The notes beneath the pieces were generated by a model that did no database searches, was not told the origin of the DNA, and worked only from the letters and a program-made list of their open reading frames with translations. From contig JHVA01000001.1 of assembly GCA_000688615.1 (NCBI GenBank), positions 1,488,001 through 1,552,000 of the forward strand: a DNA stretch of 64,000 nt, read 5' to 3'. The position numbers were made by a program, and so were the translations under genes. Position 1 is the stretch's first letter; each line of letters opens with the position of its first letter. Shown piece by piece: positions 42,001 to 50,395 of the stretch. The DNA comes from Acidobacteriaceae bacterium KBS 146. Its GTDB lineage: Bacteria; Acidobacteriota; Terriglobia; Terriglobales; Acidobacteriaceae.

Positions 42001-42426
42001 CTCAATTGCCGCGCCTTCTCTCTTCATCGGGTCTCTTCCCTCAACTGCCATCGAAAGTCGCTCCCAGTGACGCGCGATCGCCGCCGTCACCTCCTCCAGG
42101 CCCACCGACAGCCGCTTGGCCTCTACGACCAGCTCCTCGATCTGCCGGTTCAAAAGCTCCGTGCGCTCCGCTGCCGTCGCTCCGGGAGGCGCCGCCACCA
42201 CCGTGCCGATTCCCGGGCGCGACTCCAGCAGTCCATCGGCAATCAGCTTCCCAATCACCTTGTGCGCCGTATTTGGGTTGATCTTCAGCTCCCGCGACAG
42301 CGTACGCACCGAAGGAAAGGGGTCGCCCGCCCGTAACTGCCCGGCCACAATCGCACGCGTCGCCGCATAGACCGCCTGCTCATAGATCGGGACACCGGGC
42401 CGTGGAATCAGTCGAAAAGGGATCAC
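41965..42426 (-). CDS. GntR-family (YtrA-type) regulator with a disturbed 3' end
   Basis: About 153 residues. The winged helix is typical: GVPIYEQAVYAATRAIVAGQLRAGDPFPSVRTLSRELKINPNTAHKVIGKLIADGLLESRPGIGTVVA (residues about 10-78). A short C-terminal helix region of the YtrA type follows. The last 16-25 residues (EGAAIEVRQRCERSGSH) read into the transposase remnant, so the native end is lost. The preceding MKREGAAIEVR would suit the start of an ABC ATPase gene, the usual neighbour of YtrA-type regulators. I prefer the GTG at 42426 over the ATG at 42453, because the palindromic operator occupies the codons between. Confidence 0.8.
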   Translation of the reverse strand: MIPFRLIPRPGVPIYEQAVYAATRAIVAGQLRAGDPFPSVRTLSRELKINPNTAHKVIGKLIADGLLESRPGIGTVVAAPPGATAAERTELLNRQIEELVVEAKRLSVGLEEVTAAIARHWERLSMAVEGRDPMKREGAAIEVRQRCERSGSH

Positions 42427-42428
42427 GC

Positions 42429-42451
42429 GTGTACTACTACACCTAGTACAC
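42429..42451 (-). promoter_or_regulatory. GntR operator over the promoter
   Basis: GTGTACTA-N7-TAGTACAC is a perfect 8-bp inverted repeat immediately before the GTG start. On the minus strand TTGTGC, 16 nt and TGTAGT could serve as -35 and -10, which would put the -10 inside the operator and the transcript start at or next to the GTG (leaderless). Confidence 0.7.
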
Positions 42452-42453
42452 AT

Positions 42454-42789
42454 TCAAGCACAAGTACTTTTTTTATCCGTTCTTATCGCTGTCAAGAGCC
42501 GCCCAGAATGGAGAACCCATCAAACGGAAACTATTCAACTACTTAGCGGTCAACTCCAAAGTGCCGATCAATTATGGTCATCTCGCTACAATGGAAGCAG
42601 CATCGGGAATTCGAGACAAAAAAACCGCCGGAGCAGGTAGTTTTCTTATCAACCATATTGTTTTGAAGACTTTACTGAAAATCATCAGCAATTTCCCTGT
42701 AAAATCAAGACTTTAACTGGACTCGAATTTAGAAGGCCAAGCCTAAGTCGCATCGATAGAATACTTTGCGCAAAAAGGGGGGGGAGGGG
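42454..42789. other. AT-rich intergenic region
   Basis: No gene is supported. One plus-strand frame stays open for about 90 codons (EPIKRKLFNYLAVNSKVP in its middle) but has no start codon or ribosome site upstream. A G-run of eight followed by AGGGG (42777-42789) lies next to the 3' end of the transsulfuration gene. Confidence 0.4.
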
Positions 42790-43941
42790 TCACCCACTGA
42801 GAGCTTGGTCCAGATCGGAGATGATGTCTGCGACATCCTCGATCCCGACCGAGATCCGCATCAGTCCGTCCGTGATTCCCAGGCGGGCTCTTCCTTCAGC
42901 TCCGATCGCCGCGTGCGTCATCGTCGCCGGATGACAGATCAGTGTCTCCACACCTCCCAGAGACTCTGCGAGAAATGCAAGGCGCAGCCGCTTCGCAAAT
43001 TCGTTGGCTTGCTCCAGCGAGCCCAGTTCGATCGAGATCATCGATCCGAAACCGCTCTGCTGCCGCTTCGCCAGCTCATGCTGGGGGTGGTCTTTGAGGC
43101 CAGGGTAGAAGACCTTCTTCACCGCTCTGTGACCGGCAAGAAAATCTGCCACAGCGCGACCGTTCACATCATGCTGCCTCATCCGTACTGCCAGCGTCTT
43201 TACGCCACGCAGTAACAAATAGCTCTCAAACGGAGAGAGAATCCCTCCCGTGCACTTCTGCACAAAACGGAACCGGTCCGCCTGCTCCGGCGTCGTGCAA
43301 ATCAGAACTCCGCCTAGCCCGTCCGAGTGGCCGTTCAGAAACTTCGTCGTCGAATGCATCACGATGTCCGCTCCCAGTGCAATCGGCTGCTGCAGGTAGG
43401 GCGACAGAAATGTGTTGTCGACGCTCAACTCCACTCCCTTTGCGTGGCAGATATCGGCGACTGCGCGAATATCTGTGATCGCCATCATCGGATTCGTGGG
43501 CGTCTCGATATGCACCAGCTTCGTCTCCGGACGAAGCGCCGCAGCAACATTCTCGGCTTTGCTGGTATCGACATAGGTGAAAGTCAGGCCATAATTCGCC
43601 AGCACCTTGTCGAAGACACGCTGGGTCCCTCCGTAGACATTGTCCGAGCAGACGATGTGATCGCCCGTCTTCATCATCGTCAGCATCGCCGTGATTGCAG
43701 CCATGCCGGATGCAAACGCATGCGCGCTCGTACCTCCCTCAAGCGAGCAGAGACTCTCCTCCAGAGCATCGCGAGTGGGGTTCGTCAACCGGGCGTACTC
43801 ATGGCCTCTGTTTTTTCCGATCGCCTCCTGCTGATAGGTCGAGGTCAAAAAAATCGGAACATTCACAGCACCTGTCAGCTTCTCAGGCTCCTGACCGTCG
43901 TGGATCGCTCGCGTCGCAAATCCCAACTTCTTCTCAGCCAT
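42790..43941 (-). CDS. Cys/Met metabolism PLP enzyme (cystathionine gamma-lyase / gamma-synthase type)
   Basis: A 383-residue PLP enzyme of the transsulfuration group. Seen are GFATRAIHDGQEPEKLTGAV, YEYARLTNPTR-like HEYARLTNPTRDALEE, SGMAAITAMLTMMKTGDHIV, the PLP aspartate in VDNTFLSPYLQQP, and the lysine site HSTTKFLNGHSDGLGG. The ATG at 43941 has AAGG upstream; the longer frame to 44013 overlaps a repeat and is unlikely. It follows the cystathionine beta-synthase-like gene by 74 bp, so cleavage of cystathionine to cysteine (reverse transsulfuration) is the likely direction. Gamma-synthase cannot be excluded by sequence alone. Confidence 0.88.
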   Translation of the reverse strand: MAEKKLGFATRAIHDGQEPEKLTGAVNVPIFLTSTYQQEAIGKNRGHEYARLTNPTRDALEESLCSLEGGTSAHAFASGMAAITAMLTMMKTGDHIVCSDNVYGGTQRVFDKVLANYGLTFTYVDTSKAENVAAALRPETKLVHIETPTNPMMAITDIRAVADICHAKGVELSVDNTFLSPYLQQPIALGADIVMHSTTKFLNGHSDGLGGVLICTTPEQADRFRFVQKCTGGILSPFESYLLLRGVKTLAVRMRQHDVNGRAVADFLAGHRAVKKVFYPGLKDHPQHELAKRQQSGFGSMISIELGSLEQANEFAKRLRLAFLAESLGGVETLICHPATMTHAAIGAEGRARLGITDGLMRISVGIEDVADIISDLDQALSG

Positions 43942-43977
43942 TTCATCCGCCTTCCAAATCGTAATTCTGAGCCATAA

Positions 43978-43998
43978 GCGAAGAATCCCTGTATTTCG
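43978..43998. repeat. Dispersed intergenic repeat, copy 2 (exact 21-bp core)
   Basis: Identical over 21 bp to 7077-7097. The left flank ATTCTGAGCCATAA resembles the ATTCTGAGC start of the REP-like consensus. It lies in the 74-bp gap between two sulfur genes, probably inside their transcript. Confidence 0.8.
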
Positions 43999-44015
43999 CC
44001 TGGACCACCGCAAAC

Positions 44016-44933
44016 CTACCCGTTGAAGATCTCCTTCGACAGGTACCGCTCCGCTGAATCCGGAATCACGGTAACGACACGCTTTCCTGCTCCAAGGTCG
44101 CGCGCCACCTCAACTGCCGCACAGACCATTGCGCCTGCACTCGAACCTGCAAAAACGCCTGTCTCGGCAGCCAGGCGCCGGACCATCTCGAACGCGGGAG
44201 GATCCATCACGCGAATCACCCGATCGCAGACGCTCCTGTCAAATGTCGCGGGAATAAACGACACTCCTATTCCCTCAACCTTGTGTTTACCCGCCTGACC
44301 GCCCTGGAGAACGCTGCCTTGCGGCTCGACGGCAACACAAAGAATCTCAGCGCGACGCTTCTTCAGAAACCGCGCAACGCCCGTAAATGTTCCCGCTGAA
44401 CCAACACCTGAGATCCATGCATCGATGCGACTTTCCATCTGCTCCCAGATCTCAACCGCAGTCGTCTGCTCGTGGAAGTCGGGGTTCGCCGGATTCTCGA
44501 ACTGAAGTGCGGCAAAAGCCCCCGGAGTTTCTCGCTCGAAGTCGAGCGCCCTTTGGATCGCTCCTGCCATCCCTTCCGCCTCAGGCGTCCGGATGACGGT
44601 CGCGCCAAGCCCGCGCATCAGGATGCATTTCTCTTCGGCAAACTGCTCCGGGACATAGAGCACCACGCGATACCCTCGGTTGACTCCGATCAGGGCCAGC
44701 CCGACACCAGTATTACCCGCCGTCGCTTCCACAATCGTCGATCCCGGAATGAGAACCCCGCGACGCTCGGCATCGAGCACGATTCCAAGAGCCGCGCGAT
44801 CCTTCACACTTCCGCCCGGATTCAGATATTCGAGCTTCGCCCAAATCTCCGCGCCGCCTTTGGGTTCGAGCGCTGCCAGACGCACCATCGGCGTCTGACC
44901 TACCAGTTCTGTAATCGTCTGTGCGCTGCGCAT
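44016..44933 (-). CDS. Cysteine synthase / cystathionine beta-synthase-type PLP enzyme
   Basis: A 305-residue fold-type II PLP enzyme. The PLP lysine is in LEYLNPGGSVKDRAALGI, the substrate loop is VEATAGNTGVGLALIGV, the phosphate-binding glycines are in GVGSAGTFTGVARFL, and the C-terminal serine is in VFAGSSAGAMVCAAVEVA. No CBS or haem domain is present. The GGSVKDR form and the partner gene downstream recall the MccA/MccB pair of Bacillus that converts homocysteine to cysteine. A plain O-acetylserine sulfhydrylase is the alternative. The start lies 2 bp after the stop of the preceding VWA gene, so it is in that operon. Confidence 0.88.
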   Translation of the reverse strand: MRSAQTITELVGQTPMVRLAALEPKGGAEIWAKLEYLNPGGSVKDRAALGIVLDAERRGVLIPGSTIVEATAGNTGVGLALIGVNRGYRVVLYVPEQFAEEKCILMRGLGATVIRTPEAEGMAGAIQRALDFERETPGAFAALQFENPANPDFHEQTTAVEIWEQMESRIDAWISGVGSAGTFTGVARFLKKRRAEILCVAVEPQGSVLQGGQAGKHKVEGIGVSFIPATFDRSVCDRVIRVMDPPAFEMVRRLAAETGVFAGSSAGAMVCAAVEVARDLGAGKRVVTVIPDSAERYLSKEIFNG

Positions 44934-44935
44934 TC

Positions 44936-46123
44936 TCAGGGTCGCGTTGCCGCGTTGTCTGCTCCTCGTGGGTTGGACGCGGCCTGCCCTTCGGAAGCAG
45001 CATCGGACGCTATGCGCGGATAGTAGCCGGTACGCGTACGAACCGACAACTTTCCCATTCCCTTGGCTTTGGCATCGACATGGACCTGCCGATAGCCCCC
45101 CAGCGTTGGCGACTTCGTGGAGTGATACGCGATGGTGTATTGGGTCCGGATATCCTGGGCCACCTGCGCTGCGATCGTATCGACCTCTTTGAGTGATCTC
45201 GGAAAATAGGCCGCTCCTCCGGTTTGCTCACTCAATGTCTCCAACACCCGCCTTGCATGGCGCGACTCCCGCTTGTCCGTGTCCTGGCCGAAAAGCAGAC
45301 CGACGGAGTAGATCACAGGGCCATCGAGGTCCTGAATCCGTCGAATAGCCTGTTCGAGGGTCGCACTGGATGCATTGTCTTCGCCGTCTGTAACGACCAG
45401 TAGAACCTGCTTGGGATGCTTGGCATTCTTTGTCAGATAATCCGCCGAGGCTACAAGCGCGTCATAGACCGCCGTTCCTCCGCTGGATTTGATGTAGCTC
45501 AATCCATCGCGCAGCTTATCGATATTATTGGTGAAGTCTGTATCGATGAACGCCTCCCACGAGAAGTCCACGACAAAGGCCTCGTCTTCTTTATTCGATA
45601 GTTTGATTAGATCGAGAGCGGCTTGTTCAACGGCGGCGCGCTTGTCATACATCGACCCGGAGCTATCTATCAAGATTCCGAGCGAGACCGGAAGGTCCTC
45701 GTGTCGAAAAGAAGCAATTGTCTGGGGAACCCCGTCCTCGAAGACGTGGAAGTCATCTTTTTGAAGCGTCAGGACAGATCTTCCGTCCGAATCCAGAACC
45801 GTGGCATTCAGACGAACCTCATAGGCCTCCGTCCTGAGCGTGTATTTTCCGCCTGCGCCCCGCTGAATTGGGCCAGCGGGCCCTTCCGGCCCCTGAGTCC
45901 CTCGCTTCTGGGAAGGAGCCGTATCGGGATCAGGCGAAGCCACAGGATCACGATCGACTGTAAGCGAGGGCTGAACGGACGGTTGCGCTGCGCTCCGCTG
46001 CGTTCCAGAAGCGGGCTGGGTCGTCGCCGCTCCCTGGCTCACCAGGCCGTTTGCCCCTGTGGGCCCTGTCAGCAACAGAGCCGTCGCAGCGGCATACGGT
46101 AAAACTTTACTCCGAAGGTGCAT
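44936..46123 (-). CDS. VWFA-related protein of the acidobacterial type (second of two)
   Basis: A 395-residue exported protein. A signal peptide (about residues 1-27) is followed by a Pro/Gln/Ser-rich spacer. The shared entry VRLNATVLDSDGRSVLTLQKDDFHVFEDGVPQ leads into a von Willebrand A domain with the MIDAS motif LIDSSGSM, VVTDGEDNASSATLEQ and the closing DIRTQYTIAYHSTKSPTLGGYRQVHVDAKAKGM. This set defines the family first described from Acidobacteria. It probably binds metal-dependent ligands in the periplasm; the specific role is unknown. It overlaps the first VWA gene by 17 bp. Confidence 0.9.
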   Translation of the reverse strand: MHLRSKVLPYAAATALLLTGPTGANGLVSQGAATTQPASGTQRSAAQPSVQPSLTVDRDPVASPDPDTAPSQKRGTQGPEGPAGPIQRGAGGKYTLRTEAYEVRLNATVLDSDGRSVLTLQKDDFHVFEDGVPQTIASFRHEDLPVSLGILIDSSGSMYDKRAAVEQAALDLIKLSNKEDEAFVVDFSWEAFIDTDFTNNIDKLRDGLSYIKSSGGTAVYDALVASADYLTKNAKHPKQVLLVVTDGEDNASSATLEQAIRRIQDLDGPVIYSVGLLFGQDTDKRESRHARRVLETLSEQTGGAAYFPRSLKEVDTIAAQVAQDIRTQYTIAYHSTKSPTLGGYRQVHVDAKAKGMGKLSVRTRTGYYPRIASDAASEGQAASNPRGADNAATRP

Positions 46124-47216
46124 AGTACCCCTGGCGATTGTGCACCGTCAGTGGGGGAAGCCCCGGCGGCGGCACCAGTCTTATCTTCAATTTACGCCAG
46201 TTCCCATCCTTCTTCATATCCGATGGCCGATAACCTAGAACGTACTCGTTTCTCAACTCTGCACTGATGCGGGTTGCAATATCGCCCAGGTCAGCAATAT
46301 CGCCCACCCGAAACATCCTTCCTCCCGTCATATCGCAGATATCACTCAATAACACAGGACCAAGCTGTTCTTCCTGGGTGGGGGCGTATTGGTCAAAGAT
46401 GCCGATCGAATAGATCTGAACATCGCTCTCGCGAACAGCACGGCGCAGCTCGCCCTCGGTGTAACGGCTGCGATTGTCCCCACCGTCCGAAATGATGAGC
46501 AAAGCCTTCCGTTCGTACTTCGCATCTCGAAGCTTCGTGATGCCGAGATACGCGGCGTCAATCAATGCCGTCCGGTTCTCCGGCTTCAACATCACCATTC
46601 GCGCCTCGACGTCATCGATATTCGAGGTATAGTCGACGATTACCGCAGGCCGGTCATTGAATCCGACCACGAAAAACTCGTCCGCCGGATTCGAAGTTCG
46701 CAGGAATTCGCTCAGGGCACGGCGGGCACGATTGAACTTCGAGTTCATGCTTCCGCTCAGATCAAAAACGATCCCGATCGTTACCGGAGCATCCTCAGTC
46801 GAGAAGCTCTTGATGAGCTGACCTACGTTGTTGTCGTAGATCTCAAAATTCTCTTTCTCCAGCCCGGTGACGAGACGGTTCATAGGATCGGTAACGGTCG
46901 CCGGCACGAGTACCAGATTCACATCCACCCGTAACCGGGAATCGCGCCGCGAAGTTCCGCTGGCTGCAACGTTGCCTGCCCCCTCGATCACCGGACGCGA
47001 GTCCTCAGGAGACTTCGGCGGAGGTGGAGGTGGCTGGGTATGAATCTCCCCAAGCGGATTTTCCTGTGCAGAAGCCGTCACTCCGACGGCTCCGCCCAGC
47101 ACCAACGCAAGCAGAACTACTCCCGATACCGAGATATCTCTAAATAGCTGAAACGCTCGCCCCGGCAACTCGGCAAATCCGAAGCGATAACCGAACGCTG
47201 TTTCTTCGTCCCGCAT
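46107..47216 (-). CDS. VWFA-related protein of the acidobacterial type (first of two)
   Basis: A 369-residue protein, paralogous to the next gene. After a charged 25-residue head, one hydrophobic segment (ISVSGVVLLALVLGGAVGVTASAQ) acts as signal or anchor. A proline run (HTQPPPPPPKSPED) precedes the entry motif DVNLVLVPATVTDPMNRLVTGLEKENFEIYDN. The VWA domain has MIDAS GIVFDLSGSM and LLIISDGGDNRSRY, and closes with NEYVLGYRPSDMKKDGNWRKLKIRL. It heads a four-gene minus-strand run ending with the two sulfur genes. Confidence 0.9.
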   Translation of the reverse strand: MRDEETAFGYRFGFAELPGRAFQLFRDISVSGVVLLALVLGGAVGVTASAQENPLGEIHTQPPPPPPKSPEDSRPVIEGAGNVAASGTSRRDSRLRVDVNLVLVPATVTDPMNRLVTGLEKENFEIYDNNVGQLIKSFSTEDAPVTIGIVFDLSGSMNSKFNRARRALSEFLRTSNPADEFFVVGFNDRPAVIVDYTSNIDDVEARMVMLKPENRTALIDAAYLGITKLRDAKYERKALLIISDGGDNRSRYTEGELRRAVRESDVQIYSIGIFDQYAPTQEEQLGPVLLSDICDMTGGRMFRVGDIADLGDIATRISAELRNEYVLGYRPSDMKKDGNWRKLKIRLVPPPGLPPLTVHNRQGYYAPSE

Positions 47217-47487
47217 AATCTGGTCATCTCCGCGACCTGTCTTATTCCGGCTGACCTGCGTTGTTGAAATTCTGCTACGGATCCGCCAGATCCAGCAGGA
47301 AACTCCGTCCGCAGAATATACACCGAATCTGCCGAATTAAGAGTGCAACCTCACCTATATAGACGCTTTTTATGCCTGAGATGTCATCGTTTTGCAAAAC
47401 GGGAAGAACTGGGGCTGCCAGTCCCTCGCCATCGCCCGGTACAATCACTGCATATCACTCATTTTGAGGGAGACCAAAACACACCGC

Positions 47488-48843
47488 ATGGCCCGCATCT
47501 ATCCTTTCCGCGCCCTTCGCTACAACCTTGCTCGCGTCAACATGGAAGACGTGGTGACGCAGCCATACGACAAGATCAGCCCGGCCATGCAGGATCGCTA
47601 CTACGAAACCAGCCCCTACAACCTTGTGCGCGTCATCCTGGGCAAACACCTGCCCGATGATAACGATCAGCAGAATGTCTACACGCGCGCCGCAGACACG
47701 CTGCGCACCTGGCGCAAGGAAGGGATCCTTGAGGAAGAGGGCGAGCCGGCGCTTTATGGCTACTCTCAGACCTACACGGTCCCGCATACCAACGAAGTCA
47801 GGGAACGAAGAGGATTTATCGCCCTGGGTCATCTTTATGACTATGCCGACAAGGTCGTCTACCGGCATGAGCAGACCTTTCCCAAGCATAAGAGTGACCG
47901 TATGAGCCTGTTTAAAGCGACGCGGGCCTATTGCGAACAGATTTACATGTTGTACTCAGATCCGGCTTTCACCGCGGAAAAGCTGATCTTCGGAGTCAAA
48001 GGACCCGAAGGCCAGGATAGCAATCCGGCTGACCTTGCAATCACGGATGAATACGGCGTCGTGCATCGGGTCTGGAAACTAACCGACCCCAACCTGATTA
48101 ATCTGCTCGTTACCGCCATGGCGGATAAAAAGCTGATCATCGCCGACGGGCACCATCGTTATGAGACGTCGGTTGCCTATGCAAAGGAGCGGTCAGCCCA
48201 GCTCAAACTTCCGTTAAACCAGCCACGGGACGAGGAGGAGAAGCTTTCTTCTGGCCACCTCCCCGTTCCGCCGTTTCCGGAAGCCGCAATGATGATGACC
48301 TTCGTGAACATGGATGCCCCAGGAATCACGATTCTTCCTACGCATCGGGTCGTACATGGCATTCAAGGATTCTCCTCTCCGGACTTCATCACCCGCGCGA
48401 GTGCCTACTTCGACATCAAAGAATTGGCGTCGCACGACGTATCCATACTCGCCCAAATCGACCGAACCGCGTTTATCGCCGTTACTGTCGACGGCAGCTA
48501 TCTGCTGACTGCAAAACCGGAGGCCATCGAGCCTTTACTTCAGGATCTGCCTGCAAGACAGCGTCAGCTGGATGTCGTACAGCTTCACCGCATTGTCTTG
48601 GACAAGCTTCTAGGACTGGATCAGGAGACCATCACCCGGCTGGGAAGCGTGAACTACCTGCGGGAGGCCGACGAGGCTGCTGCCATGGTCACCGAAGGAG
48701 ATGCCAACATCGCCTTCCTGATCAAGCCCATCACCCTGGAGCAGCTCAAAGAAGTCTCCCTCGCAGGCGATGTGATGCCTCAGAAGTCTACGGACTTCTA
48801 TCCCAAGCTCCTGAGCGGACTTGCCATCTACGCGCTCGACTAA
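47488..48843 (+). CDS. DUF1015 family protein
   Basis: A 451-residue soluble protein. It has the family opening ARIYPFRALRYNLARVNMEDVVTQPYDKI, then RGFIALGHLYDYADKVVYRHEQTFPKHKSDRMSLFKATRA, IADGHHRYETSVAYAKER and MMTFVNMDAPGITILPTHRV. DUF1015 proteins are widespread and of unknown function, often annotated as putative HTH or kinase-like without proof; the ADGHHRY segment looks like an active site. The ATG at 47488 begins the conserved part; a GAGGGAGA lies 14 nt upstream. The gene is divergent from the VWA operon. Confidence 0.9.
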   Translation: MARIYPFRALRYNLARVNMEDVVTQPYDKISPAMQDRYYETSPYNLVRVILGKHLPDDNDQQNVYTRAADTLRTWRKEGILEEEGEPALYGYSQTYTVPHTNEVRERRGFIALGHLYDYADKVVYRHEQTFPKHKSDRMSLFKATRAYCEQIYMLYSDPAFTAEKLIFGVKGPEGQDSNPADLAITDEYGVVHRVWKLTDPNLINLLVTAMADKKLIIADGHHRYETSVAYAKERSAQLKLPLNQPRDEEEKLSSGHLPVPPFPEAAMMMTFVNMDAPGITILPTHRVVHGIQGFSSPDFITRASAYFDIKELASHDVSILAQIDRTAFIAVTVDGSYLLTAKPEAIEPLLQDLPARQRQLDVVQLHRIVLDKLLGLDQETITRLGSVNYLREADEAAAMVTEGDANIAFLIKPITLEQLKEVSLAGDVMPQKSTDFYPKLLSGLAIYALD

Positions 48844-48959
48844 TGAATTACGGCCTCATCTCTCCCTACGTTGGTTGGGAAAGCTGAGGCCGCGTTTTCC
48901 CTCCAGCTGCCTGGGCAAAGACGGCTGGCGATACAATCGATCACAACCTCCCCAAAACC

Positions 48960-49769
48960 GTGACTCGAATCTACAACTCCATTCTGGCGCTGGCACTCTT
49001 CCTGACCGGCGGCGTATACATGATGCCGGCACAGACCCAACCTGCCGTGCCCCAGACTCTCCCTGTGCCAGGTGTCGCTGCTCCCGCGCCTGTTCCCCAG
49101 CCTCCCAGGCCAGCACCGGCTTTTTATCGCAATCTGGTCGTCCTCGACCCCGCACATGGAGGCCGAGACAATGGCGCTCAGCTCTCCAGTAATGCGGTCG
49201 AGAAAGATCTCACTCTCGCATTCGCTCAGAAGCTGCGTCCCGCGCTCGTGGCCCAGGGATTCACCGTGGTCGTGACTCGCGATTCGGATCCGTCTGATGA
49301 ACTCACCACCGATGAACGGGCGGGGATCGCCAATCACGTGCGGCCTCTGGTCTGCATCGTGATCCATGCAACCGCAGCCGGAAACGGAGTTCATGTTGTC
49401 TCTTCCTCCCTGGCAGAGGTCGATTCAAAACCATCCAGCCGCGCTCTCCTATGGAATAGAGCCCAGGAACCGATGGTTGCCATGAGCCTCAAGCTAGCCA
49501 ACGAGGTAGGCCTGACTCTCGAAACAAATCACCTTCCCGTCATGCTCTTCCGGGCCTCGGTTCCTCCAATCGACAGCCTCATCTGCCCGACAATTGCTAT
49601 CGAACTGGCGCCGCTCAAGGGCAACTCCGGGAAGCCGATGCTACCGTCCGACAGCTCTTACCAGCAGCGAGTCATTACAGCGATCGCCGACGGCATCGCC
49701 TCCTTCCGGACTCACAACGCACCTCCTCCAACCTCCGTACCTGGGGCGAAACCGGGAGTCACTCCATGA
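48960..49769 (+). CDS. N-acetylmuramoyl-L-alanine amidase (Amidase_3)
   Basis: A 269-residue exported zinc amidase that cuts the stem peptide from peptidoglycan. A signal peptide and Pro/Ala linker (to about residue 55) precede the domain. Zinc and catalytic positions are visible in VVLDPAHGGRDNGA, the glutamate in AVEKDLTLAFAQ, the histidine in CIVIHATAA and the C-terminal glutamate in TIAIELAPLKG. Several positions differ from classical AmiC, notably the SxHxNA box read as IHATA. Translation starts with GTG. Its stop overlaps the GerMN gene start (ATGA). Confidence 0.85.
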   Translation: MTRIYNSILALALFLTGGVYMMPAQTQPAVPQTLPVPGVAAPAPVPQPPRPAPAFYRNLVVLDPAHGGRDNGAQLSSNAVEKDLTLAFAQKLRPALVAQGFTVVVTRDSDPSDELTTDERAGIANHVRPLVCIVIHATAAGNGVHVVSSSLAEVDSKPSSRALLWNRAQEPMVAMSLKLANEVGLTLETNHLPVMLFRASVPPIDSLICPTIAIELAPLKGNSGKPMLPSDSSYQQRVITAIADGIASFRTHNAPPPTSVPGAKPGVTP

Positions 49770-50395
49770 TTCCTCGCTACCAGCGCATTGTCTTCTGGAC
49801 CCTGATCGGTTGCATTTTGCTGATGGGTGCTTTTTTGTTGCGGGGGTGCAGAGAGGCTCATAAGCGCCTGACAGCACTCAATGACGCAACTCCCCTGGCC
49901 GCACCAACAGCAACTGCTACAGAAGAGGTCACGTTGTATACCGCCTCCGATTCCGACGGCGTGATTCGCCCTGTTCGCTCTCAGGCTGCTCTGCCCCCTG
50001 ATCCCTCGCTGCGTGCCCGCGCGCTGGTTGAGAACCTGCTTGCACAGTACTCCCAACAGGATTCCGCACATCCTCTTCAAAGCGGTCCTGCCGTCGACGA
50101 TGTGTATTTTCTGGAGGAACCGGCACGCTCCGGTAAAAACCGCACGATTCTGGTCAACCTTAGAGGCTCCTTTGCCGACAATCATCCCTCAGGAATCGAG
50201 GTAGAACAGCTCACGCTGAATTCCATCATCGGGACCCTGCACGCCGCCTTCCCCGATTTCGCGGAGGTCAGGTTCCTGGTCGATGGACAATCTCGAGCCA
50301 CGCTCGCTGGGCATGCCGAACTCGATCACTCCTATCCCCTGATCGATACGGCAGGCCGTCCAGTCGTTCCAACCGAGGCAGCGATCCACTCATGA
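49766..50395 (+). CDS. GerMN-domain membrane protein
   Basis: A 209-residue protein with one N-terminal membrane segment (IVFWTLIGCILLMGAFLLRGC) and a GerMN domain. The domain includes EEVTLYTASDSDGVIRPVR, RARALVENLLAQYS, TILVNLRGSF and QLTLNSIIGTLHAAFPDFAEVRFLVDGQ. The domain was named from spore germination and sporulation proteins but also occurs in non-sporing bacteria next to cell-wall enzymes. It overlaps both neighbours by ATGA, so it is translationally tied to the amidase and to glutamate racemase. A wall-associated role is likely. Confidence 0.88.
   Translation: MIPRYQRIVFWTLIGCILLMGAFLLRGCREAHKRLTALNDATPLAAPTATATEEVTLYTASDSDGVIRPVRSQAALPPDPSLRARALVENLLAQYSQQDSAHPLQSGPAVDDVYFLEEPARSGKNRTILVNLRGSFADNHPSGIEVEQLTLNSIIGTLHAAFPDFAEVRFLVDGQSRATLAGHAELDHSYPLIDTAGRPVVPTEAAIHS

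Noticed and set aside
42454-42789. Open plus-strand frame of about 90 codons between GntR and the transsulfuration gene
   Set aside because: It has no start codon or ribosome site and no family resemblance.
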